DNA of 36,469 nucleotides, taken from a virus. A model generated the notes under the pieces. The model ran no database searches. It was not told the origin of the DNA and saw only the letters and a list, made by a program, of their open reading frames with translations. Position numbers and translations under genes: made by a program. Positions 1-8,108 of the stretch are shown in pieces; position 1 is the first letter of the stretch, and each line of letters begins with the position of its first letter. The stretch spans positions 1 to 36,469 of IMG/VR virus record IMGVR_UViG_3300050821_003880; one strand, written 5' to 3'.

Positions 1-312
1 CTCGAGGGTGACCACTTCGCCGTGAACGAGCAGGACACCTCCGACGAGGTCGCCGACTGCGTCGAGCTGACGCTCCGCACCGTCCAGGGCGAACGGCGCA
101 CCCTGCCTGAGTTCGGCCGCCCCGACTTCCTCGAGTTCACCTCCGACCGCGACCTCGCGATCGCCGAAACGCAGCAGTCGATCGAGAACGCCGAACCGCG
201 CGCCCGGGCGTTCCTCGAGCGCGACGACAGCGAGGCCGACGACGGGATCCTCAGGCTCCGGGCGATGTGGGGCTATGACCAAGACGACGACGATGAAGGG
301 GGTGAAACGTGA
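1..312 (+). CDS. Baseplate wedge protein, GPW/gp25-like (5' end cut)
   Basis: The frame is open from the first base, so the gene very likely begins upstream; a GTG at 22 is a possible but less likely start. The visible 103 residues contain the family hallmark, a segment resembling LRTVQGERRTLPEFG, followed by an acidic helix and an acidic C-terminus. GPW/gp25-like proteins are small baseplate wedge components of contractile tails (T4 gp25, P2 gpW). The stop overlaps the GTG of the baseplate J gene, which is the canonical neighbour. Family assignment is by motif and context; the missing N-terminus is probably short. Confidence 0.85.
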   Translation, partial: LEGDHFAVNEQDTSDEVADCVELTLRTVQGERRTLPEFGRPDFLEFTSDRDLAIAETQQSIENAEPRARAFLERDDSEADDGILRLRAMWGYDQDDDDEGGET

Positions 313-1592
313 GCTTCACCGGCAACCTCGGCGACCCCGAGGAGATACCCAACCCGAACGCCGAAATGGGATTCGAGGAGACCGCGATGGCCCGCCCCGA
401 CGTCGAGACCGACACCCGGGCGATCGCCGAGCGGATCTACGACGGGCTCGCGGAGCGGTTCCCCGGCTGGGTCGCGCGCGACGGGAACCTCGAGGTCGGC
501 CTCACCGACGAGTGGAGCGCCGTCGCGGCCGAGCTCCGCCAGGAGGCCGTCACCGTCCCCGAGGCGATCTACCAGACCTATGGCGAGGAGGTGCTCGGGA
601 TCCCCGCGACCCCGCCGGCGCCGGCGACCGCCACCTCGAGCTGGAGCGCGATCGATGACCAGGGGTACACCGTCACGGCCGGCACCCAGCTGACACTCGC
701 CCGCACCGGCGACGACCTCGTCGCGTTCGAGGTCCTCTCAAGCGTCGAGATCCCGCCCGGCCAGAGGGCGATCGACGGGGTGGAGCTCGTCGCGATCGCG
801 GACGGCACGCAAGGCAACAACCTCGACGGGCCCGGGGAGCTGATCGACCCGCTGTCCTGGGTCGAGGCGATCGACGTCACCCAGCCGAGCGCCGGCGGGC
901 TCGACGGCCAGACGCTCGAGGACTACCTGACGCAGCTGATCATGCTGATGCGCCTCGTCGCGCTGCGGCCGATCCTCCCGCTCGACTTCGCGATCATGGC
1001 CCTCCGGGTACCCGGCGTCGGTCGTGCCGTCGCGATGGACCTGTTCGAACCGGCGACCGGCACCTGGGGCCACGCGCGGACGATCACCCTCGTGCTGACC
1101 GACCCAGACGGCGAGAGGGCCGACGAACCCGTCAAGCAGCAGGTCGCCGCGTACCTCGACGTCCTGCGCGAGGTGAACTTCGTGATCCATGTGATCGACG
1201 CGACCTACGAGGAGATCGACGTCGCCTACCAGGTCGTCGCGTTCGCCGAGCAGGACCCGACGATGGTCAAAGAGGCGTGCGAGGCGGCGCTGCTGGACTA
1301 CCTCGCGCCGGCGAACTTCCGGCTCGGGACGACCTCACCGTCGATCGTCGGCGGCGAGCAGATCGACCCGCCCGCGCCGGGGCAGTCACCCGGCCGCCAG
1401 ACGCTGCGAGTCAACGACCTGGTCTCGCTGCTCGACCGCCAACGCGGCGTTGACTTCGTGCCCGTCGGCGGGGTGCAGATCAACGGCCAGGCCGACGACT
1501 ACACCCTGACCCAGCCGTTCACCCTTCCCCGACCCGGTGACATCGGCGGCACCGTCACGGTCCCGTCGCCAAGCGGAGGTGCGACGGTATGA
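309..1592 (+). CDS. Baseplate J-like protein
   Basis: This 427-residue protein has the arrangement of the Baseplate_J family (P2 gpJ, Mu gp47, T4 gp6): an N-terminal region that contacts the wedge, a beta-rich middle with TVTAGTQLTLARTGDD and AIADGTQGNN, a VPGVGRAVAMDLFEP segment, and a C-terminal part containing VKQQVAAYLDVLREVNF. Such proteins form the wedge ring around the hub in contractile tails. Start is GTG at 309, overlapping the gp25 stop by four bases, with a purine-rich AGGGGGTG upstream. It sits between gp25 and gpI homologues, the classic order. The proline-rich C-terminus may be flexible. Confidence 0.9.
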   Translation: MSFTGNLGDPEEIPNPNAEMGFEETAMARPDVETDTRAIAERIYDGLAERFPGWVARDGNLEVGLTDEWSAVAAELRQEAVTVPEAIYQTYGEEVLGIPATPPAPATATSSWSAIDDQGYTVTAGTQLTLARTGDDLVAFEVLSSVEIPPGQRAIDGVELVAIADGTQGNNLDGPGELIDPLSWVEAIDVTQPSAGGLDGQTLEDYLTQLIMLMRLVALRPILPLDFAIMALRVPGVGRAVAMDLFEPATGTWGHARTITLVLTDPDGERADEPVKQQVAAYLDVLREVNFVIHVIDATYEEIDVAYQVVAFAEQDPTMVKEACEAALLDYLAPANFRLGTTSPSIVGGEQIDPPAPGQSPGRQTLRVNDLVSLLDRQRGVDFVPVGGVQINGQADDYTLTQPFTLPRPGDIGGTVTVPSPSGGATV

Positions 1593-2251
1593 GCACCGTC
1601 GGATTCCGGTCAACCGGCGAGGACCTGTACGAGGGCACGCACCCGGCCGCGTACGCCGACTCCGAAACCGGCGGGGCGTGGGCGAAGCTCTGCGACGCGC
1701 TCGGGGAGCTGCTCGACCCGATCGCCGAGGTCACCCGCGCCGACGACGGATCCGAACCGTGGGTCGTGCTCGCATCCCCGGACCGGTGCCCGACCGACTG
1801 GCTGCGGGTACTCGCGCAGTGGGCCGGGATCCGCCGCCCCGACGTGATGGCCGAGGCGGACTTGCGAGAGCTGATCGCTTCGGGCGGGCCCGGCATGTGG
1901 CGCGGCACCCGCGCCAGCATGATCGCCGCCGCCCGCCGGTTCCTGCCGCCCGGCACGGCCGACCACCTGCTCTATTTCGAGGAGCGCGCCGTCCTCGGGC
2001 CCGGCATCGACCCCGCCTACTCCCTGCGGGTTTTCACCTACACGTTTGTCGAGCACGACCCGCAGCTGGTCCGCGCCGCGCTCGAGGGCGCCAAGCCCGC
2101 CGGGATCATCCTCGACTACCAGGTGCGCCGCGGACAGGCGTGGTTCATGTTGCGCCAGCGTCGAGACAGCTGGGCCGAGGTCAACGCGACCTACGACTCG
2201 TGGGACGACGTGCGCAGCGACCAACCGACAGTGAGAGGAGTAACCGAATGA
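1589..2251 (+). CDS. Phage tail protein I-like (baseplate)
   Basis: A 220-residue protein following gpJ with an ATGA overlap and a GGAGG box about ten bases before the start. It shows the features of the P2 gpI/tail protein I group: WLRVLAQWAGI, then GGPGMWRGTRASMIAAARRFL, and a C-terminal beta region. These proteins join the wedge to the tail fibres at the baseplate periphery. Gene order gp25, J, I and then a fibre gene agrees with this. The assignment is by motif and synteny; no catalytic residues are expected. Confidence 0.8.
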   Translation: MSTVGFRSTGEDLYEGTHPAAYADSETGGAWAKLCDALGELLDPIAEVTRADDGSEPWVVLASPDRCPTDWLRVLAQWAGIRRPDVMAEADLRELIASGGPGMWRGTRASMIAAARRFLPPGTADHLLYFEERAVLGPGIDPAYSLRVFTYTFVEHDPQLVRAALEGAKPAGIILDYQVRRGQAWFMLRQRRDSWAEVNATYDSWDDVRSDQPTVRGVTE

Positions 2252-3060
2252 CCCCGACGCTGCTCGACCCCCCGGCGCCGCGGGCGCCCGCCTCGATCGG
2301 CGAGGCGCTACTGACAGACGTGCCGCACGCCGAGGTGCCCGAGGAGGAGCTGCGTCCCCGCCGGCTCACCCCCAACCTCGAGCTGCCCGTTCCCGGCGAC
2401 TCCGACCCCGCCGACGCACCGACCGACGTCGGCAACCTCGCCGACCGCCTCGACGCGATCCTCTCGCGCTGGATCGTGCCCGGGCTGATCTTGCCCTCAG
2501 CGCGGATCGACATCCCGGCGGGCTGGCTTCACTGCCTCGGCCAGGCCGTGTCACGGACCGCTTACGCCGCGCTGTACGCCGCGATCGGCGACGCCTACGG
2601 CGCCGGCGACGGCATCACCACGTTCAACCTGCCGCAACTCGGCGACGGACGAATCCCGGTCGGCTCGACCGCCCGCGGCGGGCTCGGCGGTGAAACGCAG
2701 CACATCACCACGGTCGCAGAAATGCCGCACCACGGTCACGACGTTTATGACCCGTCACACGTTCACGGGCTCGCCGACCCCGGCCACGTCCACCTGCCAT
2801 ATGAAGGTCTGGAGTGGGTCGACGACCCGCAGGTCGGGTTCATGCACTGGCAGATCTCCGGGGGTGGGACCGGCCTATTCATGGCGGAGGGTCCGCCGCC
2901 TTACCGGTTCTTCTTCACAGCACCGCGGACCCGCGGCGCGGCCGCGGGGATCGGGGTTCACGGCGCCGCGACCGGGATCACCCTCTACGGCCAGGGCGGC
3001 GGCGCGCCGCACAACAACATGCCGCCGTATCAGCAGTGCATTTACCTAATCAAGACTTGA
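2248..3060 (+). CDS. Tail fibre protein with phage tail collar domain
   Basis: The ATG at 2248 overlaps the preceding stop and follows a GAGAGGAG box; a longer upstream reading of this frame has no support. The 270-residue product has a proline-rich start, then a collar domain around residues 84-142 (AGWLHCLGQAVSRTAYAAL and TTFNLPQLGDGRIPVGS). A histidine-rich stretch (MPHHGHDVYDPSHVHG) follows, and the C-terminus [15 protein letters not shown] is typical of collar-domain proteins. It probably forms a trimeric receptor-binding fibre tip. The C-terminal motif recurs in the collagen-like fibre at 5976, so the two fibres are related in part. Confidence 0.85.
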   Translation: MTPTLLDPPAPRAPASIGEALLTDVPHAEVPEEELRPRRLTPNLELPVPGDSDPADAPTDVGNLADRLDAILSRWIVPGLILPSARIDIPAGWLHCLGQAVSRTAYAALYAAIGDAYGAGDGITTFNLPQLGDGRIPVGSTARGGLGGETQHITTVAEMPHHGHDVYDPSHVHGLADPGHVHLPYEGLEWVDDPQVGFMHWQISGGGTGLFMAEGPPPYRFFFTAPRTRGAAAGIGVHGAATGITLYGQGGGAPHNNMPPYQQCIYLIKT

Positions 3061-3070
3061 GGAGGCCGCG

Positions 3071-3355
3071 GTGGAGATCGTGCTCGAGAGCAACTACTAC
3101 GCGTTTTCGGCCCGCGAGGAGATGACCGCGGTCGTCAGGGTCGTCGCCGGCGCGCTCGACTATTCCAATCAGACGGGCGGGCCGTTCCGCGCGGCCGGTT
3201 CCATCGCGCGGGGCGAAACCCGCGAGTTCACCCAGCCGACGGTCGTCCTGGCTCACGAGAAGACGACGTTCGACATCGAGTACCCACCCCCGCCCAGCGA
3301 GGGCCCCTCGCCGCCACTACCTGACAACGGCGACGCCGGCGCCGAGGAGCCGTGA
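3071..3355 (+). CDS. Small hypothetical phage protein
   Basis: A 94-residue protein starting at GTG 3071 with GGAGG five bases upstream (3061-3065). The first 70 residues look like a compact beta-sandwich (IVLESNYYAFSAREEM, RETREFTQPTVVLAHEKTTF); the last 25 are proline- and acid-rich. I do not recognise a family. It lies between a collar fibre and the lysis genes and ends overlapping the next gene, so it may be a fibre accessory protein or belong to the lysis operon. No signal peptide or membrane segment is visible. Confidence 0.7.
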   Translation: MEIVLESNYYAFSAREEMTAVVRVVAGALDYSNQTGGPFRAAGSIARGETREFTQPTVVLAHEKTTFDIEYPPPPSEGPSPPLPDNGDAGAEEP

Positions 3356-3696
3356 GAGATTGGCGCGGACTAATCGCACTGATCCTCGCGGTCGGCGTCT
3401 CGATCGCGCTCGTCGCCGGCGTCCTGACCGCCGAGCTGACACCTACCCAGGTCACCTCGGAGGAGATCGCGTTCTTATCCACCCTCGGCGGCGCCTCGGT
3501 CGGCGCCATCGCCGCTTACCTCGGAATCCGACACCCAGACCAGAGGAGTGACATGACCACCGAAGATCCGGACACCACCACCGAGCCCACACCGACCGAG
3601 CCCGAGCCCGACGAGAACGGCGGCGAGGAGCAGACAACGCCGCTGATCGGCGACGACGAGGGCGAGGGCGAGGACGTCGGGCCGGACACCGACTGA
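3352..3696 (+). CDS. Two-helix membrane protein with acidic tail (holin/antiholin candidate)
   Basis: A 114-residue protein starting at GTG 3352. It has two hydrophobic stretches (about residues 6-29 and 37-59) followed by a hydrophilic tail extremely rich in Thr, Pro, Glu and Asp. It directly precedes the amidase, overlapping it by one base (TGATG). Position and topology fit a holin-family or holin-regulating protein, but there is a second two-helix protein at 4595, so one may be holin and the other antiholin or pinholin. The acidic tail is unusual, since holins usually end in basic residues; that argues for a regulatory role. Confidence 0.65.
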   Translation: MRDWRGLIALILAVGVSIALVAGVLTAELTPTQVTSEEIAFLSTLGGASVGAIAAYLGIRHPDQRSDMTTEDPDTTTEPTPTEPEPDENGGEEQTTPLIGDDEGEGEDVGPDTD

Positions 3697-4598
3697 TGTC
3701 CGCCCAGCCTCGCATCGTCACCCGCCGCGAGTGGGGCGCCGCGACGACGGTCCCCGGCAACCGCGGCGTCTCGCCCGGCAGCCGCCGGTACTTCGTCGTG
3801 CACTGGCCGGTGATGGGACCGCGCGACGAGCGCCAGTGGTGCCGCGACATCGAGCGGATGCACAGCAACCAAGGCTGGGCCGCCGCCCCGGGTTACAACT
3901 ACCTCGTCGGGATGAGCGGCGCCATCTTTGAAGGGTGCGGCCGGGACGTTCGCGGGATCCACTCACCGCCGCACAACACCGACGGCTGGGGCTGCTGCGT
4001 GCTGCAACCGTCGACCGGCGCCGGCGTCCCGACCGCCCCGATCTCACCGGCCGCCAAGGCCGCCGTCCGCACGCTGTACGACTGGCTGGGCTCGGTCGCC
4101 GGCCGCCCGCTCAGCCAGTGGTGGCACGGCCGCGACTACGCGACCGCCTGCCCGGGCCCGGACCTGCGCGAGTGGGTCGCCGGCGGGATGCAAGTCCCAG
4201 GCGGCGCGACGTCACCGCCGACACCGACACCAACCCCGACGACCGAGGAGGTCGACATGCTCACGTCCGCCGTGGCGGATAACGGAACCCTGCACGTCTT
4301 CGGCGCGACCGCCGGCGGGGTCTTCTACACCTTCCAGCCGCAGGGCAAGACCGGCTGGAACGGCGGCCAGGCCGGCAAGCGGGTCGCGACGCTGCAGGCG
4401 TTCGCGCCGGCGCCGAGCGGCAAGAAAATCAGCGGCCTGAGCGCGTGCAAGGCGTCGAACGGGGCCCTGCACCTGTTCGCCGAGATGACCGACGGGACCG
4501 TCTTCTACACCTGGCAGCCGAAGGGCTCCTCGGCCTGGAACGGCGGCGCCCCCGGGAAGGGCGTCGCGGCGCTGACCGCGTTCGCTCCGAAGCCATGA
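3696..4598 (+). CDS. Endolysin 1: N-acetylmuramoyl-L-alanine amidase with C-terminal propeller-like repeats
   Basis: Residues 1-165 form an Amidase_2/PGRP-type zinc amidase that cuts between muramic acid and the stem peptide. Zinc ligands appear to be His36 (VVHWP), His144 (WWHGRD) and Cys152 (ATACPGPDL), with Tyr68 in the active-site region. A Pro/Thr linker (about 170-184) leads to two tandem repeats of about 48 residues (NGTLHVFG...FYTFQPQG...WNGG and NGALHLFA...FYTWQPKG...WNGG) resembling lectin beta-propeller blades. No signal peptide is visible, so it needs a holin. An internal AGGAGG and ATG at residue 188 could make the repeat module separately. It overlaps the next gene by four bases. 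Confidence 0.9.
   Translation: MSAQPRIVTRREWGAATTVPGNRGVSPGSRRYFVVHWPVMGPRDERQWCRDIERMHSNQGWAAAPGYNYLVGMSGAIFEGCGRDVRGIHSPPHNTDGWGCCVLQPSTGAGVPTAPISPAAKAAVRTLYDWLGSVAGRPLSQWWHGRDYATACPGPDLREWVAGGMQVPGGATSPPTPTPTPTTEEVDMLTSAVADNGTLHVFGATAGGVFYTFQPQGKTGWNGGQAGKRVATLQAFAPAPSGKKISGLSACKASNGALHLFAEMTDGTVFYTWQPKGSSAWNGGAPGKGVAALTAFAPKP
4246..4259 (+). promoter_or_regulatory. Internal ribosome binding site and start inside endolysin 1
   Basis: AGGAGG at 4246-4251 is followed by five bases and an in-frame ATG at 4257. It lies exactly where the Pro/Thr linker ends and the repeat module begins. Translation from here would give a 113-residue protein holding only the two repeats. Separate translation of binding domains is known for several endolysins of phages of Gram-positive bacteria. 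The same arrangement occurs in endolysin 2. Confidence 0.6.
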
Positions 4599-4873
4599 GC
4601 ACGACCACGCCACCCGAACCGACCAGCGACACCAAGGGGCTGCCGGTCAACCGGATCGTCGCGTTCCTCGGCCCGTACATCGCGATCATCTCCGGGGCGG
4701 TCGCCGACTGGCTGCTGACCCATCTGAACGTCGGCGGGCTGTTTCACGACCGCGACCAGGTGAGCCGCGTCGTGGCGCAGCTCGTGGTGTTCATCGTGAC
4801 CGCCGGGATCGTGTGGCTCGGCCAGCAGAAGTGGCTGAGCGGCTGGATCGCCTACGAGCGACCGCGACCATGA
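4595..4873 (+). CDS. Holin-like two-helix membrane protein
   Basis: A 92-residue protein whose ATG at 4595 overlaps the amidase stop (ATGA). It has a polar N-terminus, two membrane segments (RIVAFLGPYIAIISGAVADW and VSRVVAQLVVFIVTAGIVWL) separated by a short charged loop, and a basic C-terminus. This is the layout of class II holins and of the two-helix holins often found in actinophages. It lies between two cell-wall hydrolases, so it most likely forms the lesion through which both escape. It also overlaps the GH19 gene by four bases. Confidence 0.8.
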   Translation: MSTTTPPEPTSDTKGLPVNRIVAFLGPYIAIISGAVADWLLTHLNVGGLFHDRDQVSRVVAQLVVFIVTAGIVWLGQQKWLSGWIAYERPRP

Positions 4874-5598
4874 GGGTCGACACGCTGATGAGCGCGATGC
4901 CCGGCCTGGCCCGCTCGACCGCGGAGGCCTACCTCCCGCCGATGGAGGTCGCGCAACGCGAGCGCCAGATCACCAGCGAGGCGCGCTCGAGGATGTGGCT
5001 CGCGCAGGTCGGACACGAGTCACTGTCACTGCGCTACATGGAGGAGATCGCCGACGGCTCCGCGTACGAGGGCCGCAAGGACCTCGGGAACACCCAGCCC
5101 GGCGACGGCAAGAAATACAAGGGCCGCGGCCCGATCCAGATCACCGGCCGCTACAACTACACCGCCGCCGGCGCCGCGCTCGAGCTCGACCTCGTCAACC
5201 GCCCCGAGCTCGCCGCCCAACCCGAACACGCGTTCCGGGTCAGCGCCTGGTGGTGGGCCACGCACGGGCTGAACGAGATCTCCGACACCGGCGACGTCGT
5301 CGCCGCGACCAAGCGGATCAACGGCGGGCTCAACGGGCTCGCCGACCGGCAGTCGCGCTATGACCGCTGTCGCATGCTCGGCGCGGCGGTGATCCCCACC
5401 CAACCACCGACAGAGGAGGAGACCGTGGCAATCACCGCCGCCGTCAACGCCGCGGGCGCGCTGCACGTGTTCGTTGAGGACCAACGCGACGGCTCGATCT
5501 GGTACACGTGGCAGCGCCAGGGCGACGCCGCCTGGCAGGGCGGCGCCCCAGGGAAGGGCGTCGCCGGGTTGCAGCCGTTCGCGCCGGCGCCGAAATAG
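4870..5598 (+). CDS. Endolysin 2: GH19-type glycosidase with C-terminal propeller-like repeat
   Basis: The ATG at 4870 overlaps the holin stop. The 242-residue enzyme has a glycoside hydrolase 19 fold: AQVGHES with the probable catalytic Glu50, a second acidic pair at 58-59, and [15 protein letters not shown] around residues 83-97. Phage GH19 enzymes cut the glycan backbone of peptidoglycan. After a short linker the last 50 residues are one copy of the same repeat found twice in endolysin 1 (AGALHVF...WYTWQRQG...WQGGAPGKG). An in-frame GTG with a perfect AGGAGG at the module boundary (residue 186) could express the repeat alone. Confidence 0.88.
   Translation: MRVDTLMSAMPGLARSTAEAYLPPMEVAQRERQITSEARSRMWLAQVGHESLSLRYMEEIADGSAYEGRKDLGNTQPGDGKKYKGRGPIQITGRYNYTAAGAALELDLVNRPELAAQPEHAFRVSAWWWATHGLNEISDTGDVVAATKRINGGLNGLADRQSRYDRCRMLGAAVIPTQPPTEEETVAITAAVNAAGALHVFVEDQRDGSIWYTWQRQGDAAWQGGAPGKGVAGLQPFAPAPK
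5414..5427 (+). promoter_or_regulatory. Internal ribosome binding site and start inside endolysin 2
   Basis: AGGAGG at 5414-5419, a five-base spacer and an in-frame GTG at 5425 mark the boundary between the catalytic part and the repeat module. The product would be a 57-residue single repeat. Sequence and spacing match the internal start of endolysin 1. Confidence 0.6.
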
Positions 5599-5607
5599 GA
5601 CGCGAAC

Positions 5608-5979
5608 ATGGCGCGGCCAACCGTCATCTCACTCACCCCGCCGGCCGTCGGACTGGTGCTGTACGCCGGCGACGGCGCCAACCTACGGCTCGTCGCGACC
5701 GACCTCGACGGCGAACCGTTCGATCTCCGCGGCGACGTCCGCGCGCAGATCCGCACCAAGCGCACCGACGCGACACCGCTGGTCGAGTGGGGCGTCGAGA
5801 TGGCCGAGGCCGAGCAGGGCGTGCTCGTGCTCCGCCTCACCGGCGACGACACCCGCGCACTGATGGGCGATCGCGAGACGTTCAAGGGCGCCTGGGACTG
5901 CGTCTGGACGATGGTCGATTCCGAACCGGTGACGCTGATCCAAGGCGACGTGACCTGCGACCTGGACGTGACACGATGA
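5608..5979 (+). CDS. Small beta-rich phage protein upstream of the collagen-like fibre
   Basis: A 123-residue protein of alternating beta strands ([53 protein letters not shown]). It resembles the small immunoglobulin-like or BppU-N-terminus-like proteins that accompany tail fibres and link them to the baseplate, though I cannot name a family securely. Its stop overlaps the start of the collagen-like fibre gene (ATGA), so the two are translated together. No good ribosome binding site is visible before ATG 5608. Confidence 0.7.
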   Translation: MARPTVISLTPPAVGLVLYAGDGANLRLVATDLDGEPFDLRGDVRAQIRTKRTDATPLVEWGVEMAEAEQGVLVLRLTGDDTRALMGDRETFKGAWDCVWTMVDSEPVTLIQGDVTCDLDVTR

Positions 5980-7667
5980 CCGCCGACGGCATCCGGGTCG
6001 ACCTGCGCGACTCGACGCGCCGCCCGCAGGAGGTTCGCGTCGTGCTCGGCCCGGTCACGATCCCGCACGTCGCCGCTGCCGGCGTCGGGCCCCCAGGCGG
6101 CCCACAGGGACCAGCCGGCCCCGAGGGACCAGTCGGCCCGCCCGGGACGCCAGGCGACCCCGGCGGACCGCCCGGCCCCCAGGGCCCGCAGGGCGACCCA
6201 GGGCCGCAAGGCCCGCGCGGCGACCAGGGGCTCGTCGGACCGCCCGGCGCGCAAGGGCCCGAGGGCCCCGAAGGCATCGCCGGCCCGCAGGGCCCGCAGG
6301 GACCGCAGGGCGAGCCCGGGGGCGACGGCGTCGACGGCGAGACCGGCCCAACCGGCCCGACCGGCCCGACCGGCGCGACCGGGCCCGGCGGCCCGCAGGG
6401 GATCGAGGGCCCGGGTTACGAGACCTCGCCGATCGGCTCGATCGTGCAGTGGACGGGCTTCCACCTGCCGCCCGGGTTCGAACTGGCCGACGGCCAGCGC
6501 TATACCCAGACCGAGTATCCGCAGGCGTTCAGCTTCGCCGTCGACGAGTCGCTGCTGGGCAGCTCGCTCTGGACCGTCGACCTGAACAGCACGCCGCGCA
6601 CGTTCACCGTCCCCAACCTTTACGAGCAGTTCATCTTCTCCGGGGCCCCCGGCGAGCGCGGCGGCGAGCGCGAGCACACGCTCACCGTCGAGGAGCTGCC
6701 GGCGCACGACCACCCGCACGGCAACCCGGGCGACTACTACTTCTGGGGCGGCGGCCCCCCGCCGCCCGACGTGAACAACGTCCCGCTCGACTTCACCGGC
6801 ACGCAGCAGCCGGTCGGGCACCGTCAGGTCGCCGCGCAGGGCGGCGGCCAGCCGCACAACAACATGCCGCCGTACGTCGCGCTCGCGTTCATCGTCAAGG
6901 TCAAGGGGATCGTGATCGACGCCAACGACGCGATCGAGGGCCCGCCAGGAGCGCCCGGCGACAAGGGCGACGCCGGCGCCACCGGCGCGACCGGCCCGCA
7001 AGGCATCACCGGCGCCACCGGCCCCACGGGCCCCCAGGGGCCCCAAGGGCCGCAAGGCGTTGAGGGTGCCCCCGGTTCACCCGGGATCGGCATCCCCGGC
7101 GCCACCGGCCCGCAGGGCCCCCCAGGCGCGACAGGCCCGACGGGGCCGACAGGGCCGGCAGGACCGACCGGGCATTTTGAGAACTACTTCGCGCGTCGCA
7201 CTCGAACGACGCCCTACTCGCTCACCCCCAACCAGTTCGGCGCCCTGCCCTACGACGTCCCCGGCGGCGGCGACGACTCGCTGTTCGTGGCCGACGAGTA
7301 CGTCGTGCCCGAGGACGGGCTGTATCGCGTCGTCGTGCAGTGGTCGATCGCGCACGCAACCTCGGACCCCGACACCGTGTTCCTGATGGCGATCGCGATC
7401 AATCAGGGGTTCGCGCGGGTCGTGCAGCAGACCGCGCCCGCGCTCCCAGCCGGGGCGCCGCTGCCGTTCGCCTCGTTCACGGCGATCGGGACCGTCGCCG
7501 TCACGGCCGGGCAGCGGATCGGCGCGATGGGCGGCTACTCGAACCGCGCGACGAGCCTCGCGACCAACGTCGGCGACGGCTCGATGCACACGTTCATCGA
7601 GGTCGAGCGGGTGCTGCCCGGGCCCGTCAGCGCCGAGCGCACGACGCCGAACCTCGACACCGCCTGA
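5976..7667 (+). CDS. Collagen-like tail fibre with collar domain and C1q-like tip
   Basis: A 563-residue mosaic. Residues 1-37 are probably the attachment head. About 38-146 are Gly-X-Y repeats, 150-308 a tail collar domain ([45 protein letters not shown]), and about 321-400 a second collagen-like run with one interruption at GIGIPG. Residues 401-563 are a beta-sandwich resembling C1q/TNF-type tips ([33 protein letters not shown]). Collagen-like regions should trimerise, placing three C-terminal heads at the tip for host binding. The ATG at 5976 overlaps the previous gene. It is the last rightward late gene before the leftward repressor. Confidence 0.9.
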   Translation: MTADGIRVDLRDSTRRPQEVRVVLGPVTIPHVAAAGVGPPGGPQGPAGPEGPVGPPGTPGDPGGPPGPQGPQGDPGPQGPRGDQGLVGPPGAQGPEGPEGIAGPQGPQGPQGEPGGDGVDGETGPTGPTGPTGATGPGGPQGIEGPGYETSPIGSIVQWTGFHLPPGFELADGQRYTQTEYPQAFSFAVDESLLGSSLWTVDLNSTPRTFTVPNLYEQFIFSGAPGERGGEREHTLTVEELPAHDHPHGNPGDYYFWGGGPPPPDVNNVPLDFTGTQQPVGHRQVAAQGGGQPHNNMPPYVALAFIVKVKGIVIDANDAIEGPPGAPGDKGDAGATGATGPQGITGATGPTGPQGPQGPQGVEGAPGSPGIGIPGATGPQGPPGATGPTGPTGPAGPTGHFENYFARRTRTTPYSLTPNQFGALPYDVPGGGDDSLFVADEYVVPEDGLYRVVVQWSIAHATSDPDTVFLMAIAINQGFARVVQQTAPALPAGAPLPFASFTAIGTVAVTAGQRIGAMGGYSNRATSLATNVGDGSMHTFIEVERVLPGPVSAERTTPNLDTA

Positions 7668-7671
7668 GCGT

Positions 7672-7908
7672 TCAGGGACCGTCGCCCTCGTCGGGCCAGC
7701 CGTACATGAGGTATTCGGCCGGCACCTCGAGCAGCTCGGCGATCCGCTCGAGCCTCGCATAACCCGGGACGTGGCGGCCGCGGAGGTAGCGGTTCACCTG
7801 ATTCTCAGACACGCCGAGCGCCCGGGCGAGCTGCGCCTGGCTCCAGTCCTTTTCCGCAAGGGCCCGCGCGATCCGCTCCCCCACACGGGCCTTAATGGTC
7901 CCCACCAC
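7672..7908 (-). CDS. Xre-family repressor (Cro/CI-type HTH)
   Basis: A leftward gene facing the late operon. I choose GTG 7908 (or 7905) because GGAGG lies at 7926-7922 on the minus strand and because the conserved part begins just after it; an ATG at 7959 would add residues of poor quality. The product of about 78 residues is essentially one Xre helix-turn-helix: RIARALAEKDWSQAQLARAL, SENQVNRYLRG, LERIAELLEVPAEYLM. Small single-domain Xre proteins act as phage repressors or Cro-like regulators. It is divergent to the regulator at 8109, and the gap between them holds a palindrome, so this is the likely immunity switch. Confidence 0.8.
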   Translation of the reverse strand: MVGTIKARVGERIARALAEKDWSQAQLARALGVSENQVNRYLRGRHVPGYARLERIAELLEVPAEYLMYGWPDEGDGP

Positions 7909-8108
7909 CTGAGACTGTGACCCTCCAGTCAAGCCCTGTCCATGACATGGCGCATCCATTCACAATCTGTCATAAGGTTCGCGGCCGCGCGCCGAGCCAA
8001 GAGATGCGACAAAAAGGCGCGCGCGGCGAACGGACTCCCACCGGGGCTGATCTGCGAGCGGAAGACCCCTTACCAGCGAGCCCCGGGCAGTCGAAGCGGG
8101 GTGGGGTC
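7909..8108. promoter_or_regulatory. Divergent promoter/operator region
   Basis: This 200-bp gap separates the leftward repressor from the rightward regulator. CCATGACATGG at 7940-7950 is a perfect palindrome around a central A. A matching half site (TGTCAT, 7968-7973) lies inverted to ATGACA within it. TAAGGT at 7973-7978 fits an actinobacterial -10 for rightward transcription, which would place the palindrome just upstream of the -35 position. The region is less GC-rich than its surroundings. It is the best candidate for the repressor operator; promoter positions are inferred. Confidence 0.5.

Noticed and set aside
5358-7055. Long leftward ORF opposite the collagen-like fibre
   Set aside because: It is the mirror of Gly-X-Y codons in GC-rich DNA; composition is Gly/Ala/Arg-rich without domain features, and the sense strand encodes recognisable domains.
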